The notes: a model not told the origin generated them from the sequence alone. A DNA stretch of 64,000 nucleotides from an uncultured Acetobacteraceae bacterium (GCA_943912335.1 CALTUD010000021.1:8246-72245), one strand, 5' to 3'; counted from the first letter of the stretch, positions 8,312-18,037 are shown. Numbers and translations are program-made.

Positions 8312-9492
8312 GCGGGAGCACCGAGATCGTCGTGGACGATACTGCGCGCGCCTCCGCACAGGACTGGCGACCGCGTGCCGGATTCGGCCGGATCGCCCTG
8401 TTCGCGTTGCTGGCACATCTGGCCGTGTTCGGCGGCTATGTCGGGCTGGCCCAGCTGTTCGGCGGGTTTTCGCACGCTGTCTGCCAATGGGACTGCAACT
8501 GGTACGGCAGCATCATCGAGCGCGGCTACAACAAGCAGGCGGATGCGCAGGGCTACGCCAACTGGGCGTTCTTTCCGCTGGTGCCGATGCTGGGCGGGAC
8601 CGTGTCGCGCGTCTTCGGACTGTTCTTCGTGCCATCGCTGGAGGCGGTGAACTTCTTCGCCTTTCTGGCCCTGCTTCTGTCCGGCGTCGGCTACGCAAGG
8701 CGGCGATTCGCCATGGAGGACGGGTTCTTCGTCGCCGCCTTGCTGATCAGCTTCCCGTTCGGGCTGTATTTCCGCGTGCCGTATTCCGAGGCCGTGTATG
8801 GGCTGCTGATCCTGCTGACGCTGTGGAACCATGCCGCCGGCCGCGTCGTGCTGGCGGGCGTGTTCGCCGCCCTGCTGTGCGCCACGCGGCCGACCGGCAT
8901 CCTGCTGGTGGCCGCGATCGGCCTGTGTTTCCTGGGCCAGACGGCGCTCTTGCTCGCGCAGGATCGTCGTGCCGCAGCGATCAGGCTGCTGCGCGGCATC
9001 CTGTTCGTGGCGATGGGGTGCTGCGGCCTGCTGTCCTACATGTTCTATCTCTATCTGCATGTGGGCGACCCGCTCGCCTTCAGCCATGTGGAACATGCCT
9101 GGAACCGCGAATTCGGCAATCCGCTGCTGCGGCTCTGGCACGGGCTCCGCACGCCCGACATGCTGATGCCGAACTTTCTCAGCCGTTCAACCAACAGCGG
9201 GCGCTATCTGGCGCTGGCCGGCGTCGCGGGGCTTGTTCTGGTGGGCGTGGCGGTGGTTCGTCGCCTGGCGGCCGAAGCGATCTTCCTGTTCCTGACCCTG
9301 TTCGCCGCCATCTCCACTTCGCTGGAAGCGCTGCCCAGGATCGCGCTGTGCAATCCCGTGTCGATCCTGTTGATCGGCAGCCTGTTCGCGCGGACACCGG
9401 CCCCGGTGCGCTGGGGCGTGTTGTCGGTGTTCCTGATGCTGCAGACGGTGCTGGTGCTGGGCTGGTTCAACGGCTGGGCGTTCCTCACCTGA
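8308..9492 (+). CDS. PIG-V-like mannosyltransferase (GT-C), copy 1
   Basis: A 394-residue polytopic protein related to PIG-V/Gpi18 mannosyltransferases, which use a lipid-linked mannose donor on the outer membrane face. The first loop has CQWDCNWYGSIIERGY with the catalytic-type Asp. It is followed by ANWAFFPLVPML, FRVPYSEAVYGLL and ATRPTGILL, all family landmarks. The start is taken as the GTG at 8308, overlapping the preceding TGA; the longer frame upstream is only antisense-like sequence. The next gene begins directly after its stop (TGAATG). A paralogue lies at 14420-15646 and shares all these motifs and the WFN..AF(L/M)T C-terminus, so a duplication brackets the methyltransferase and glycosyltransferase block. 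Confidence 0.82.
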   Translation: MSGSTEIVVDDTARASAQDWRPRAGFGRIALFALLAHLAVFGGYVGLAQLFGGFSHAVCQWDCNWYGSIIERGYNKQADAQGYANWAFFPLVPMLGGTVSRVFGLFFVPSLEAVNFFAFLALLLSGVGYARRRFAMEDGFFVAALLISFPFGLYFRVPYSEAVYGLLILLTLWNHAAGRVVLAGVFAALLCATRPTGILLVAAIGLCFLGQTALLLAQDRRAAAIRLLRGILFVAMGCCGLLSYMFYLYLHVGDPLAFSHVEHAWNREFGNPLLRLWHGLRTPDMLMPNFLSRSTNSGRYLALAGVAGLVLVGVAVVRRLAAEAIFLFLTLFAAISTSLEALPRIALCNPVSILLIGSLFARTPAPVRWGVLSVFLMLQTVLVLGWFNGWAFLT

Positions 9493-10938
9493 ATGCCGGC
9501 GCGTTTACACCCTTGTGGTTCACGGATAGTTTCAAACTCTATTTCGCCCGTATCTGCCGGAGTCCACGCGGCCTTGCCTTCGTTCCATACTGGCCGGCTC
9601 GGTACCCTGCCGAAGCGCGCGGCTCGCAAGTTGCTCCGTGAGTTGCGTCACCTGCAGACAGGTCCGGCGTTTGCTCCCACTCGGCTCTCTGGCGAGCCCT
9701 TGGCGATGCTGGCTGCGCCCGAACCTGGCGGCGCAGAGCCCGCTCCGGGTGCGACACCCACGACGACACCCTCTCCGGCGCCTACTCCCCATTCCCTTGT
9801 CAAGGACCTGGTGCAGACCGTGCGCAGCAACCCCGAGACCGACCGGCTCCGCCTCCGGGCCGATGCGCTGGAGAAGCGCGTCGACCTGATGGAGGGCTGG
9901 GCCCGTACTTCCGCCGAGCGCACCGCCTTTCTGGAAACCATGGCCTCCGAGGTCGACGGGTTCCGCATGGCGCGGGCGAAACAGATCGCCGGACAGCAGC
10001 GCATGGCGGAAAAGTTCGTCGCCTCCCTGTCCGGGCTGGTGGAGCGCGTGGACGCGCTCGCCCAGGACGTGGCAGCGATGCAGGAGCGCGTCGAGGCCCT
10101 GGCCGCCGGCGGGGAGCGACGCTCCGGGGATCTGGCCGACGATCTCGGCGCGCAGATCGCCGCCATCGCCGAACGGCAGGACATGCTGCAGCGCGTGCTT
10201 TCCGGCCGCTCGCGGCAGGCGCTTCGCGCCGTGTCGGCGGCCGCCGAGGGTGCGGCCGCGCCGGCCGAACAGGATCATGCGCTCGACCTGCTTTATCTCG
10301 CCTTCGAGGACCGCGCCCGCGGCAGCCGCGAGCAGATCAAGCAGCGCCAGGCGACCTATCTGCCGCTGCTGGACGAGGCCGGCGCAGGCAACGCCGAACG
10401 TCCGATCCTGGATCTCGGCGCCGGTCGCGGCGAGTGGCTGGAGCTGCTGCGCGACCACGAGAAGCAGGCGCGCGGCGTCGACTTGAACCAAGCGATGGTG
10501 GCGTCGTGCCAGGCGCTGGGGCTCGATTGCGTCGAGGCCGATGCGCTCGGCACCCTGCGTACGCTGCCCGACGAGTCCATCGGCCTGATCACCGGCTTCC
10601 ACATCATCGAGCATCTGCCCTACGCGGTGTTCGTAGGCCTGCTGGACGAGGCACTGCGTGTGCTCGCCCCGGGCGGCATCCTACTGTTCGAGACGCCGGA
10701 TCCGGAAAACGTCATCGTCGGCAGCCACACCTTCTACATGGACCCTACGCACCACAATCCGATGCCGAGCCTGATGGTGCGCATCGTCGCGGAGACGCGC
10801 GGGTTCGACAGCGTCGAGATCCGGCGCATGAACCCGTCCGACAGCCGCTTCCGGGGTCAGGACCAGGAGCTGATCGCCCAGCTCGACGCGTTGTTCTTCG
10901 GTCCCCAGGACTACGCGATGATCGCCAGGAAGCTCTGA
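9493..10938 (+). CDS. Coiled-coil SAM-dependent methyltransferase of glycan cluster
   Basis: A 481-residue protein. Residues 1-100 are Pro/Ala-rich and poorly conserved in character. Residues about 110-245 are heptad-rich (VDLMEGWARTSAERTAFLET, VDALAQDVAAMQERVEALAA) and form a probable coiled coil. Residues 265-481 are a class I methyltransferase with YLAFEDRARGSREQIKQR, the SAM motif DLGAGRGEW (307-315), and a later GFHIIEHLPY and LLFETPDPEN. This layout resembles O-antigen chain-terminating methyltransferases, whose coiled coil measures glycan length. The ATG at 9493 follows the previous stop directly; an internal ATG near 9706 is an alternative start. The next glycosyltransferase begins 3 bases after the stop. 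Confidence 0.82.
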   Translation: MPARLHPCGSRIVSNSISPVSAGVHAALPSFHTGRLGTLPKRAARKLLRELRHLQTGPAFAPTRLSGEPLAMLAAPEPGGAEPAPGATPTTTPSPAPTPHSLVKDLVQTVRSNPETDRLRLRADALEKRVDLMEGWARTSAERTAFLETMASEVDGFRMARAKQIAGQQRMAEKFVASLSGLVERVDALAQDVAAMQERVEALAAGGERRSGDLADDLGAQIAAIAERQDMLQRVLSGRSRQALRAVSAAAEGAAAPAEQDHALDLLYLAFEDRARGSREQIKQRQATYLPLLDEAGAGNAERPILDLGAGRGEWLELLRDHEKQARGVDLNQAMVASCQALGLDCVEADALGTLRTLPDESIGLITGFHIIEHLPYAVFVGLLDEALRVLAPGGILLFETPDPENVIVGSHTFYMDPTHHNPMPSLMVRIVAETRGFDSVEIRRMNPSDSRFRGQDQELIAQLDALFFGPQDYAMIARKL

Positions 10939-10941
10939 GCG

Positions 10942-11982
10942 ATGCGCATCGCCATCACCACCGTTCAGGTGCCGTTCGTGCGCGGCGGCGCCGAGTTCCA
11001 TGCGGAGGAACTCCAGCGCGCGCTGAAGCGCGCCGGACACGAGGTGGATATCGTTTCGGTTCCGTTCAAATGGTATCCAGCCGCGCGTCTGGTCGATCAG
11101 ATGGCGATCTGGCGATTGATCGACCTGTCCACCAGCAACGGCGTGCCGATCGACAAGGTGATCGCGCTGAAGTTTCCCGCTTATCTGGCCAATCATCCGG
11201 ACCAGGTGATCTGGATGCTGCACCAGCATCGCGAGGCGTACGATCTCTGGGGCGAGACCAACAACGCGCTGGCGGTGGATCCCGAGGGCGGGGCGATCCG
11301 TGACTTCCTGCGCGAGACCGACCGGCACTACATCCCGCGCGCGCGGCACGTGTTCGCCAATTCCCGCAACGTCGCCCGCAGGCTCGAGACCTATTGCGGG
11401 CTCGGTTCGCGCGTTCTCTATCATCCGCCGCCGGGTGTGGAGAAACTGCATCGCGGCGAGTACGGCGACTACCTGCTGGTTCCGGCGCGCATCAACGAGA
11501 CCAAGCGTCAGGATCTGGTGCTGGAAGCGTTGGCGTTATGCCGCACCGATGTGCGTGTGGTGTTCATGGGCCATCCCGACCGCCCGGATTATGGCGACAT
11601 GCTGCGCAAGCGTTCGCTGCCGCTGGGCGATCGCGTCACCTGGACCGGGTTCGTGTCGGACGAAGAGCGCATCAGGCTCTATGCCAACGCGCGCGCGGTG
11701 GTGTTTCCGCCGATCGACGAGGATTACGGCTACGGCACGCTGGAAGCCATGGTGTCCGGCAAGGCGGTCATCACCTGCACCGATTCCGGCGGCTCGCTGG
11801 AGTTCGTCGAGCATGACCATACCGGCCTGATCACCGCGCCGGAGGCGGCCTCTCTGGCAGACGCGTTCGACCGGATCTGGACCAACCCGGCCTTCGCGCG
11901 CCAGGCCGGCGAGGCGGGATGGGAGCGCTACCGCTCCCTCAACATCTCCTGGGACAACGTGGTGTCATGTCTGCTCGACTGA
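10942..11982 (+). CDS. Glycosyltransferase family 4 (GT-B)
   Basis: A 346-residue GT4 enzyme. The N-terminus MRIAITTVQVPFVRGGAEFH carries the glycine-rich acceptor-side loop. YLLVPARINETKRQDLVLEA (about 175-195) begins the donor domain, and FPPIDEDYGYGTLEAMVSGK (about 255-275) supplies the EX7E-type donor-binding region. It starts 3 bases after the methyltransferase stop and overlaps the next gene by 16 bases, so the genes are expressed as a unit. Sugar specificity is unknown. Confidence 0.88.
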   Translation: MRIAITTVQVPFVRGGAEFHAEELQRALKRAGHEVDIVSVPFKWYPAARLVDQMAIWRLIDLSTSNGVPIDKVIALKFPAYLANHPDQVIWMLHQHREAYDLWGETNNALAVDPEGGAIRDFLRETDRHYIPRARHVFANSRNVARRLETYCGLGSRVLYHPPPGVEKLHRGEYGDYLLVPARINETKRQDLVLEALALCRTDVRVVFMGHPDRPDYGDMLRKRSLPLGDRVTWTGFVSDEERIRLYANARAVVFPPIDEDYGYGTLEAMVSGKAVITCTDSGGSLEFVEHDHTGLITAPEAASLADAFDRIWTNPAFARQAGEAGWERYRSLNISWDNVVSCLLD

Positions 11983-13319
11983 GGGTCAACGTCTTCACGC
12001 CGTTGCCGCCCGCGCACACGGACATCGCCAACGTCAACCTGCCGATCATCAGCCTGATGCAGGACGTGGCCGACGTCACGGTCTGGACGCCGCAGGAATA
12101 CTGGGACCCTCTGGAGGATCGCCGCATACGCGTGCATCCGTTCCGCGCCGACGCGATCGCGTTCTGGGATCTCAACGCCGCCGACGTGAACATCTTCCAT
12201 ATCGGCAACAATCGCGAGATGCACGAGGACATCTTCGATGTGGCCCGTCGCGTGCCCGGACTGGTGGTGCTGCACGACGTCAACCTGCATGACTTCTCGC
12301 TGGAGATGTACCATGCCGGCCGTCTCGCCACCTATGCCGAGATCATGACGCGTTGCCACGGCGTGGCGGCGCTCGACGAGGCGCGGCACGCGCTTGCCCA
12401 TGGCGGGATGGGCGATGTGATGAAGCGCTATCCTTGCACCATGGCCCCGGCGGCACGCGCCACCGGCATCCTGATGCACAACCGGTCCGCAGCGACGGCG
12501 CTCGCCGCCGAGACGTCGGTGCCGGTCTTCTTTCTGCCGCTGCCCTTTGCCGATCGCGACTGGCCCGAACCGTCGCCGCGTCCGGCGGCGCGCAAACCGT
12601 ACCGGCTGGTGGCGTTCGGTTTCCTCGGCAAGAACCGGCGCGTCGAGCAGATCCTGCACGTGCTTGCGGACAGCCCGATGCGGGACAACTACACGCTCGA
12701 CATCTACGGCATGTTCCACGATCCCGAAGCACTGGAGGCGCTGATCGAGGAGTACGATCTGGGCGACATCGTCTCCGTGCATGGCTTCGTCTCGTTCCAG
12801 ACGCTGAACGCGGCGATCGCCGCGGCGGATCTGGTGCTGAACCTGCGCAATCCGACCGTGGGCGAAGCATCCGGCAGTCAGCTGCGCATCTGGGCCAACG
12901 GTGCCGCTTCCGTGGTAACCGACCATGGCTGGTACGCCGATCTGCCGTCGGACTGCGTGCAGAAGATCGACGCCGAAAGCGAGGCGGACGACCTGATGCA
13001 TCTGCTGATCGATTTCTGTTGCCGCCCCGATCACTACCACCGCATGGGCGAAGCGGGACTCCGCCACGTTCGCGCAACGCACGATGCGCGCGACTACGTG
13101 TCGGCCCTGATGCAGATCCTGCAGGGCGAGCGTGAACGGCAACGGGCCACGCTGGCGCGTGCGCTGACGCAGCGCTTCCGCAAGCCGAATCGGCCAGATA
13201 CGCTGCTGGCCGAACGCGCCGTCCTCGCCTTGTTCGGCGCCGATGTCGTACCGGCGACGCGCGAGCCCGACGCGAAGACCGATATCGGCCACGATGCCAT
13301 CCAGTCCGCCGTCGGCTGA
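11967..13319 (+). CDS. Glycosyltransferase (GT4-like)
   Basis: A 450-residue GT-B type transferase. N-terminal features are RLRVNVFTPLPPAHTDIANV and FHIGNNREMHEDIFDVARRV. The donor domain has LVAFGFLGKNRRVEQILHVL and VHGFVSFQTLNAAIAAADLV, with NLRNPTVGEASGSQ in place of a classical EX7E loop. The ATG at 11967 is chosen because the encoded protein then begins at the conserved beta strand. This start lies inside the end of the upstream gene (16-base overlap). Its own stop overlaps the next start by one base (TGATG). The function is inferred from fold features and the cluster; the acceptor is unknown. Confidence 0.8.
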   Translation: MSARLRVNVFTPLPPAHTDIANVNLPIISLMQDVADVTVWTPQEYWDPLEDRRIRVHPFRADAIAFWDLNAADVNIFHIGNNREMHEDIFDVARRVPGLVVLHDVNLHDFSLEMYHAGRLATYAEIMTRCHGVAALDEARHALAHGGMGDVMKRYPCTMAPAARATGILMHNRSAATALAAETSVPVFFLPLPFADRDWPEPSPRPAARKPYRLVAFGFLGKNRRVEQILHVLADSPMRDNYTLDIYGMFHDPEALEALIEEYDLGDIVSVHGFVSFQTLNAAIAAADLVLNLRNPTVGEASGSQLRIWANGAASVVTDHGWYADLPSDCVQKIDAESEADDLMHLLIDFCCRPDHYHRMGEAGLRHVRATHDARDYVSALMQILQGERERQRATLARALTQRFRKPNRPDTLLAERAVLALFGADVVPATREPDAKTDIGHDAIQSAVG

Positions 13320-14365
13320 TGCGCACCGCAGAGGCCAGCCTTCTCCATCCGCCGCCCGCCGGCCTGACGAAACCGCCACGCCTGGCGATCGTGGTGCCGT
13401 GCTTCAACGAGGAGGCGGTGCTGCCGGAAACCATGCGCCGCCTGGGCGCCCTCGTCGCCATGCTGCAGCAGGGAAACCGTATCGCCGGGGATAGCCACGT
13501 GCTGTTCGTGGATGACGGCTCGCGCGATTCCACTTGGGCGCTGATCGAGGCCGCCCATGCCCGGGCGCCAATGTTCGGCGGCCTTATGCTGTCGCGCAAT
13601 TGCGGGCATCAGAACGCCCTGCTGGCCGGACTTCTGAACGCAGGCGGCGACATCGTCGTGTCGATGGATGCCGACCTGCAGGACGACGTGGACGCAGTGC
13701 ACCGGATGCTCGACGCCCATGAGGCGGGGGCGGACATCGTCTACGGCGTGCGCTCGTCGCGCGCCACCGACCGCGTGGGCAAGCGGGTCACCGCGCGGCT
13801 CTATTACCGCATCCTGCAGAAGCTCGGCGTGGAGATCGTGTTCGACCATGCCGACTACCGGCTGATGAGCCGACGGGCAGTGGAAGCGTTGCGCGGATAT
13901 GGCGAGACCAACCTGTTCCTGCGCGCGCTGATCCCGCAGCTCGGCTTCCGCTCCGCGATCGTCACCTACGAACGCGCCGAGCGTTTCGCCGGCACCTCGC
14001 ACTATCCGTTGCGCAAGATGCTGTCCCTGGCGCTCGAAGGCGTGACCTCGTTCTCGATCCGGCCGCTGCGCCTGGTGGCGATCGCCGGATTCCTGATCTC
14101 GCTGGTCTCGCTCCTGATGGCGGTCTGGGCGCTCTATACCCGGATCGTCAACCCGGCCGTGGTGCCCGGTTGGGCCTCCATCGTGATCCCGGTCTACCTC
14201 TCCTGCGGGATCGAACTGCTCGGCCTCGGCATCGTCGGCGAATATGTCGGCCGCATCTATCTCGAAGCCAAGGCACGCCCACGCTTTCATGTCGCCAGGC
14301 TCGATCATGGCGGCCAGACCGAGGGCGGGGCGGCGGGATTGGACCCGATCGACGATCGCCGGTAG
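13319..14365 (+). CDS. GT2 glycosyltransferase, DPM/GtrB-like, membrane anchored
   Basis: A 348-residue GT-A enzyme of the dolichyl/undecaprenyl-phosphate sugar transferase group. LAIVVPCFNEEAVLPETMRR (22-42), FVDDGSRDST (63-72) and the metal-binding SMDADLQDD (115-123) are all present. Two hydrophobic segments near 255-320 (VAIAGFLISLVSLLMAVWAL and IVIPVYLSCGIELLGLGIVG) anchor it. Such enzymes make polyprenyl-phosphate sugars, the donors that GT-C enzymes such as the neighbouring PIG-V-like proteins need. A simple scheme is that this protein supplies lipid-linked mannose or a similar sugar to them. Coupled to the preceding gene by TGATG. Confidence 0.88.
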   Translation: MRTAEASLLHPPPAGLTKPPRLAIVVPCFNEEAVLPETMRRLGALVAMLQQGNRIAGDSHVLFVDDGSRDSTWALIEAAHARAPMFGGLMLSRNCGHQNALLAGLLNAGGDIVVSMDADLQDDVDAVHRMLDAHEAGADIVYGVRSSRATDRVGKRVTARLYYRILQKLGVEIVFDHADYRLMSRRAVEALRGYGETNLFLRALIPQLGFRSAIVTYERAERFAGTSHYPLRKMLSLALEGVTSFSIRPLRLVAIAGFLISLVSLLMAVWALYTRIVNPAVVPGWASIVIPVYLSCGIELLGLGIVGEYVGRIYLEAKARPRFHVARLDHGGQTEGGAAGLDPIDDRR

Positions 14366-14419
14366 GTTGCGCCGCGGTGCGGCCTGCCGGTCGCGGCCTT
14401 TCTCCACGCCGCCCTGTCC

Positions 14420-15646
14420 ATGCGCGATCCCGGCGCGATGAATTCGGATCATCCCATGCTGCCCAGAAGCCGCGCTGCCGGCGACCTCATGCGCCCTGCG
14501 GCCGATGACGCGCTCCGCATCCTGCTCGACCGGCGCCTGCTCGTGTTCGTGGCCGCGTTCGAGATCGCGATCTTCTGCGTTTATCTGCTGATCGGCGCCA
14601 CGCACGGTTCGTATCGCAACACGGTCTGCAACTGGGACTGCAACTGGTACGGCGAGATCGCCACGCGCGGTTACGACGCGCATCCGGACGGGCGCGGCTA
14701 TGCCAACTGGGCGTTCTTTCCCTTGTTCCCGCTGCTGTCGCGCGGGTTGATGCATCTCAGCGGCGAGAGTTTCGTCACCTGCGCCTCGGCGCTGAACTTC
14801 GCCGCGTTCTTCGCGGTCGTGGTCGCCGGCGCGGCTTTCTGCCGGCAGCGCTTCGGATCGCGTGACCCGTTCTTCGTCGCCCTGGTGTTCCTGTGCTTTC
14901 CGATCGGCATCTATTTCCGCCTTCCCTACTCGGAGAGCCTCTACGGCCTGCTGGTGCTGACGACGCTGCTGCTTGCCGCGCGCGGCAGGCTGCTCGCGTC
15001 GGGGCTGTTCGCCGGCCTGGCCTGCTTCTGCCGCCCGACAGGGATCCTGCTGGTCGGCAGCATCGGTCTGGTGGCGCTGATCCGTCTCGTCATGGCGCTG
15101 CTGCGCGGGCAGCAGACCCTCCGCACCGCGATGCCGCAGGTGGCACGTCTGGCGGCGTTCGGCATCATCGGCGTCGCCGGATTGCTGTGCTACGCGCTCT
15201 ATCTCGACAGGCTGGTCGGCGATCCGCTCGCCTTTTCGCATGCCATGGGGGCCTGGGACCGGCATTATGCCAGTCCGCTGGCGCGCATCGGCTACGCCCT
15301 GTCGCTGCACGACATGAGCGCGGCGCATTTCCTGTCATCCGATTACCGCCCACAGACCTATCTGGCGCTGTTCGCGCTTCTGTCGTTGCCGCTGATCCTG
15401 TGGGCGTTCGCGTTGGGCGCGCCCGTGGAAGGCGTGTTCCTGCTCGGCACGCTGATCCTGTCCAGCGCCACGGGACTGGAGTCCGAGCCACGCTACATGT
15501 TCTGCAACCCGGTCTCAATCGCGCTGATCGTGGTGGCGCTGGAGAAGCTGCCCCTGCCGGTGCGCTGGAGCGTGCCGGCCTTGTTCGGCGCGGCGCAGGT
15601 CGTGCTGGTGTTCGCCTGGTTCAACCTGTCGGCCTTCATGACCTGA
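14420..15646 (+). CDS. PIG-V-like mannosyltransferase (GT-C), copy 2
   Basis: A 408-residue polytopic paralogue of the gene at 8308-9492. Shared landmarks are CNWDCNWYGEIATRGYD with the catalytic-type Asp, ANWAFFPLFPLLS, FRLPYSESLYGLLVL, CRPTGILL and a C-terminus ending WFNLSAFMT. The ATG at 14420 is used; an ATG at 14438 is an alternative. It ends the glycan cluster, 54 bases after the GT2 gene that may make its lipid-linked donor. Acceptor and sugar are unknown; mannose is a family-level guess. Confidence 0.82.
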   Translation: MRDPGAMNSDHPMLPRSRAAGDLMRPAADDALRILLDRRLLVFVAAFEIAIFCVYLLIGATHGSYRNTVCNWDCNWYGEIATRGYDAHPDGRGYANWAFFPLFPLLSRGLMHLSGESFVTCASALNFAAFFAVVVAGAAFCRQRFGSRDPFFVALVFLCFPIGIYFRLPYSESLYGLLVLTTLLLAARGRLLASGLFAGLACFCRPTGILLVGSIGLVALIRLVMALLRGQQTLRTAMPQVARLAAFGIIGVAGLLCYALYLDRLVGDPLAFSHAMGAWDRHYASPLARIGYALSLHDMSAAHFLSSDYRPQTYLALFALLSLPLILWAFALGAPVEGVFLLGTLILSSATGLESEPRYMFCNPVSIALIVVALEKLPLPVRWSVPALFGAAQVVLVFAWFNLSAFMT

Positions 15647-15744
15647 CCACCGATAGGCTCCGCGCCTTCCCGGCGGGAATCACGCATGTCCCGCCTGTCT
15701 CTCGGCAAATGCAGACTGCCGTAACCCGCCACCTGCATCCAAGC

Positions 15745-15792
15745 GGGCAGAAGTCTCTTGGCTTCTCTTTCTTCAGATGCGGAAGAAGCTTC
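15745..15792. repeat. Degenerate right half of the two-hairpin intergenic repeat
   Basis: AAGTCTCTTGGCTTCT followed by CTTTCTTC-AGATGC-GGAAGAAG resembles the right arm of the elements at 18110-18228 and 38916-39030. The inner stem is kept but the left arm is missing. It lies between two convergent genes (ends at 15646 and 15860), where it could also serve as a transcription terminator. Confidence 0.45.
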
Positions 15793-15859
15793 CGACCGCA
15801 TGACACCGGCGTCGCGTAGACGCCGATCCCGTGTTTCGACGTGACGAAGAACCGCCCCG

Positions 15860-18037
15860 TCAGTGCGCCGGCTGGAACCCCTTCTCGCCGAACTGCCACA
15901 GCAGGAACGCGAACTCGTCCGCCGTTTCGTCGTCGCGCTGCTTGCGGGTCGAGCCGATGCCGTGCCCGGCGTCGAACTCCACGCGCAGCAGCACCGGACG
16001 CCCGCTCGCCGTGTCCGCCTGCAGCTTCGCCGTCATCTTGGCCGGGATCCACACCGTCACGCGCGGGTCCTCCGCACCGCCGGTCAGCAGAACCGCCGGA
16101 TAATCCACGCCCTTGCGGACGTTGTTGTAGGCGTCCATCGCCAGCATGGACGGAAACTGTTCCCTGTTCGTCACCGTGCCGAACTCGGGAATATTGGCCG
16201 GTCCGCCTGCGGTGTATTCCTCGCGGATCGTGTTGGTGGCGCCGACGCGGATCAGTGCCGCGCGGAACAGGTCGGGACGCTGCGTGATCGCCCCGCCGAT
16301 CAGGATGCCGCCGGCACTGGTGCCCTCGCCGCCCAGATGCGCCTTGTCGGTGTAGCCTTTCGCGATCAGCATCTCGCCCGCGGCGATGAAGTCGTGGATC
16401 GTGTTCTGCTTGGTCTCGATCTTGCCCGCATCGTGCCAGGCCTGGCCCTTCTCACCACCGCCGCGCACATGCGCCACGACATAGATCCCGCCACGATCCA
16501 GCCAGGGCAGGAAGGACGGGTTGAAGGCCGGATCGTAGCTCATGCCGTAGGCGCCATAGCCGACCAGATAGGTCGGGCGCTTGCCGTCATGCGGCGCATC
16601 CCTGCGGCTGACGATCGACACCGGCACCTGCGTCCCGTCCGGCGCCACCGCGACCGTTTCTTCCGACTGGTACGCCGAAAGGTCGCGCGGGAACGGCGGC
16701 AGGATATGCGTGTCCGACAGCGAACCGGCGGTCGGATCGTAGCGCAGCCATTCCCGCGCACGCACCCAGGATTCCAGGCTCACCAGCGCGCCCGGCCGGG
16801 TCGGATCGGTCACGAGCCCGCCCTCCGGCGCGATCGTGCCCGCGAACGGCAGGGCGATGTCGTCCGCACGCACCGCGCCCTCGCCCAGACGATGCAAGGA
16901 GAAGGTCGCGCCGTCGCGGCTGGTGTAATACAGCCCGTCCCGCGCCGCATCGATGCTGGTCAGAACCCCCTCGCCCTGCGGCACCACGACCTTGGCATGC
17001 GCCAGATCCGGCGCGGCGAGGCTGGTCTCCACGATTTGGAAGCGTGGCGCATCCTTGTGCGTCAGCAGATCGATCCGGTCGCCGCGCACGGCGAGATCGA
17101 CCGCGCCGTCCTCCGCCGTCACCACGTTCTTCCAGTCCGGATGCCCGGCCAGAAGCGCCGTCAGAGGCGTGGCATACAGCGTCATCTCCGGCGCGACGCC
17201 GTTGGAAATCGAGGCCAGCGCGAAATCCGAGCCCGGCACGATGGCGATCAACGGGAACACCGCCGCCGCCTTGAACGGGAACGGCAGATGGTCGGAATCC
17301 AGCACCGGCGTGTCCTGGCCCGGCTCTTCGCCGAGGCGGTGGCGGAACACGATCTGATGCGCGTACTGGTCCACGGGGCTCGCCGTCGCCGCGGAGGCCG
17401 GCAGCCGGTCGTAAAAGAAGCTCTTGCCGTCCGGCGCCCAGCTCACGCTGGCGAACTGCGCGCGGTCGATGCTGTCCGGCCCGACCTTGCCGGTCTCCGT
17501 GTCGATCACATGCAGCGTGCTGTTCTCGGACCCGCCTTCCGACACGCCGTAGACGACCTTGGAGCCGTCCTCGGTCGGCGCGAACTGGTCGATCTCGGCA
17601 TGGCGCCCGTTGCTGCCCAGCGTGGACGGGTCCACCAGCACGATCTCGCGCCCCTTGGCGTCCTGCATCACCAGACGGTCCACCTGCGCGCCGGCCGGAC
17701 GCTTCAGGTAGAAGATGCGATCGCCGGCCAGCACCACCGAATGCACGCGCGGCAGCAACCCGCTGACCGCGCCGATCTCGCGCGCCAGAGCGTCGCGCCC
17801 GGGGATACGCCCCAGAACCGCCCGCGCGTAGCTGTCCTGCCCGCGCAGATACGCCGCGAATTGCGGCTGCGGCCGCGACTCCATCCAGCGATACGGATCG
17901 GTGATCCTGGTGCCGAAATAATCGTCGGTGACGGGCGCCACCTTGGCCACGGGCGGCTTCGGCAGCGGCGCGGCGTGGGCAGGCTGCGCGAGAGCCACGC
18001 CGAGCAGAACGAAGGGCATGGCGCGACCGAGGCGCAT
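15860..18037 (-). CDS. Prolyl oligopeptidase family serine peptidase (S9A), exported
   Basis: A 725-residue S9 peptidase that cleaves short peptides after proline. A signal peptide (MRLGRAMPFVLLGVALAQPA, cleavage near AHA) indicates export, as in other periplasmic bacterial members. The propeller domain (about 75-430) follows DDYFGTRITDPYRWMES, the family N-terminal signature. The hydrolase domain holds the likely triad: Ser574 in GEGTSAGG, Asp657 in GGAEDPRV and His692 in FDAGHG. The ATG at 18037 has GGAG upstream; a TTG at 18094 extends the frame but would spoil the signal peptide. A repeat element separates it from the formaldehyde genes. Confidence 0.92.
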   Translation of the reverse strand: MRLGRAMPFVLLGVALAQPAHAAPLPKPPVAKVAPVTDDYFGTRITDPYRWMESRPQPQFAAYLRGQDSYARAVLGRIPGRDALAREIGAVSGLLPRVHSVVLAGDRIFYLKRPAGAQVDRLVMQDAKGREIVLVDPSTLGSNGRHAEIDQFAPTEDGSKVVYGVSEGGSENSTLHVIDTETGKVGPDSIDRAQFASVSWAPDGKSFFYDRLPASAATASPVDQYAHQIVFRHRLGEEPGQDTPVLDSDHLPFPFKAAAVFPLIAIVPGSDFALASISNGVAPEMTLYATPLTALLAGHPDWKNVVTAEDGAVDLAVRGDRIDLLTHKDAPRFQIVETSLAAPDLAHAKVVVPQGEGVLTSIDAARDGLYYTSRDGATFSLHRLGEGAVRADDIALPFAGTIAPEGGLVTDPTRPGALVSLESWVRAREWLRYDPTAGSLSDTHILPPFPRDLSAYQSEETVAVAPDGTQVPVSIVSRRDAPHDGKRPTYLVGYGAYGMSYDPAFNPSFLPWLDRGGIYVVAHVRGGGEKGQAWHDAGKIETKQNTIHDFIAAGEMLIAKGYTDKAHLGGEGTSAGGILIGGAITQRPDLFRAALIRVGATNTIREEYTAGGPANIPEFGTVTNREQFPSMLAMDAYNNVRKGVDYPAVLLTGGAEDPRVTVWIPAKMTAKLQADTASGRPVLLRVEFDAGHGIGSTRKQRDDETADEFAFLLWQFGEKGFQPAH

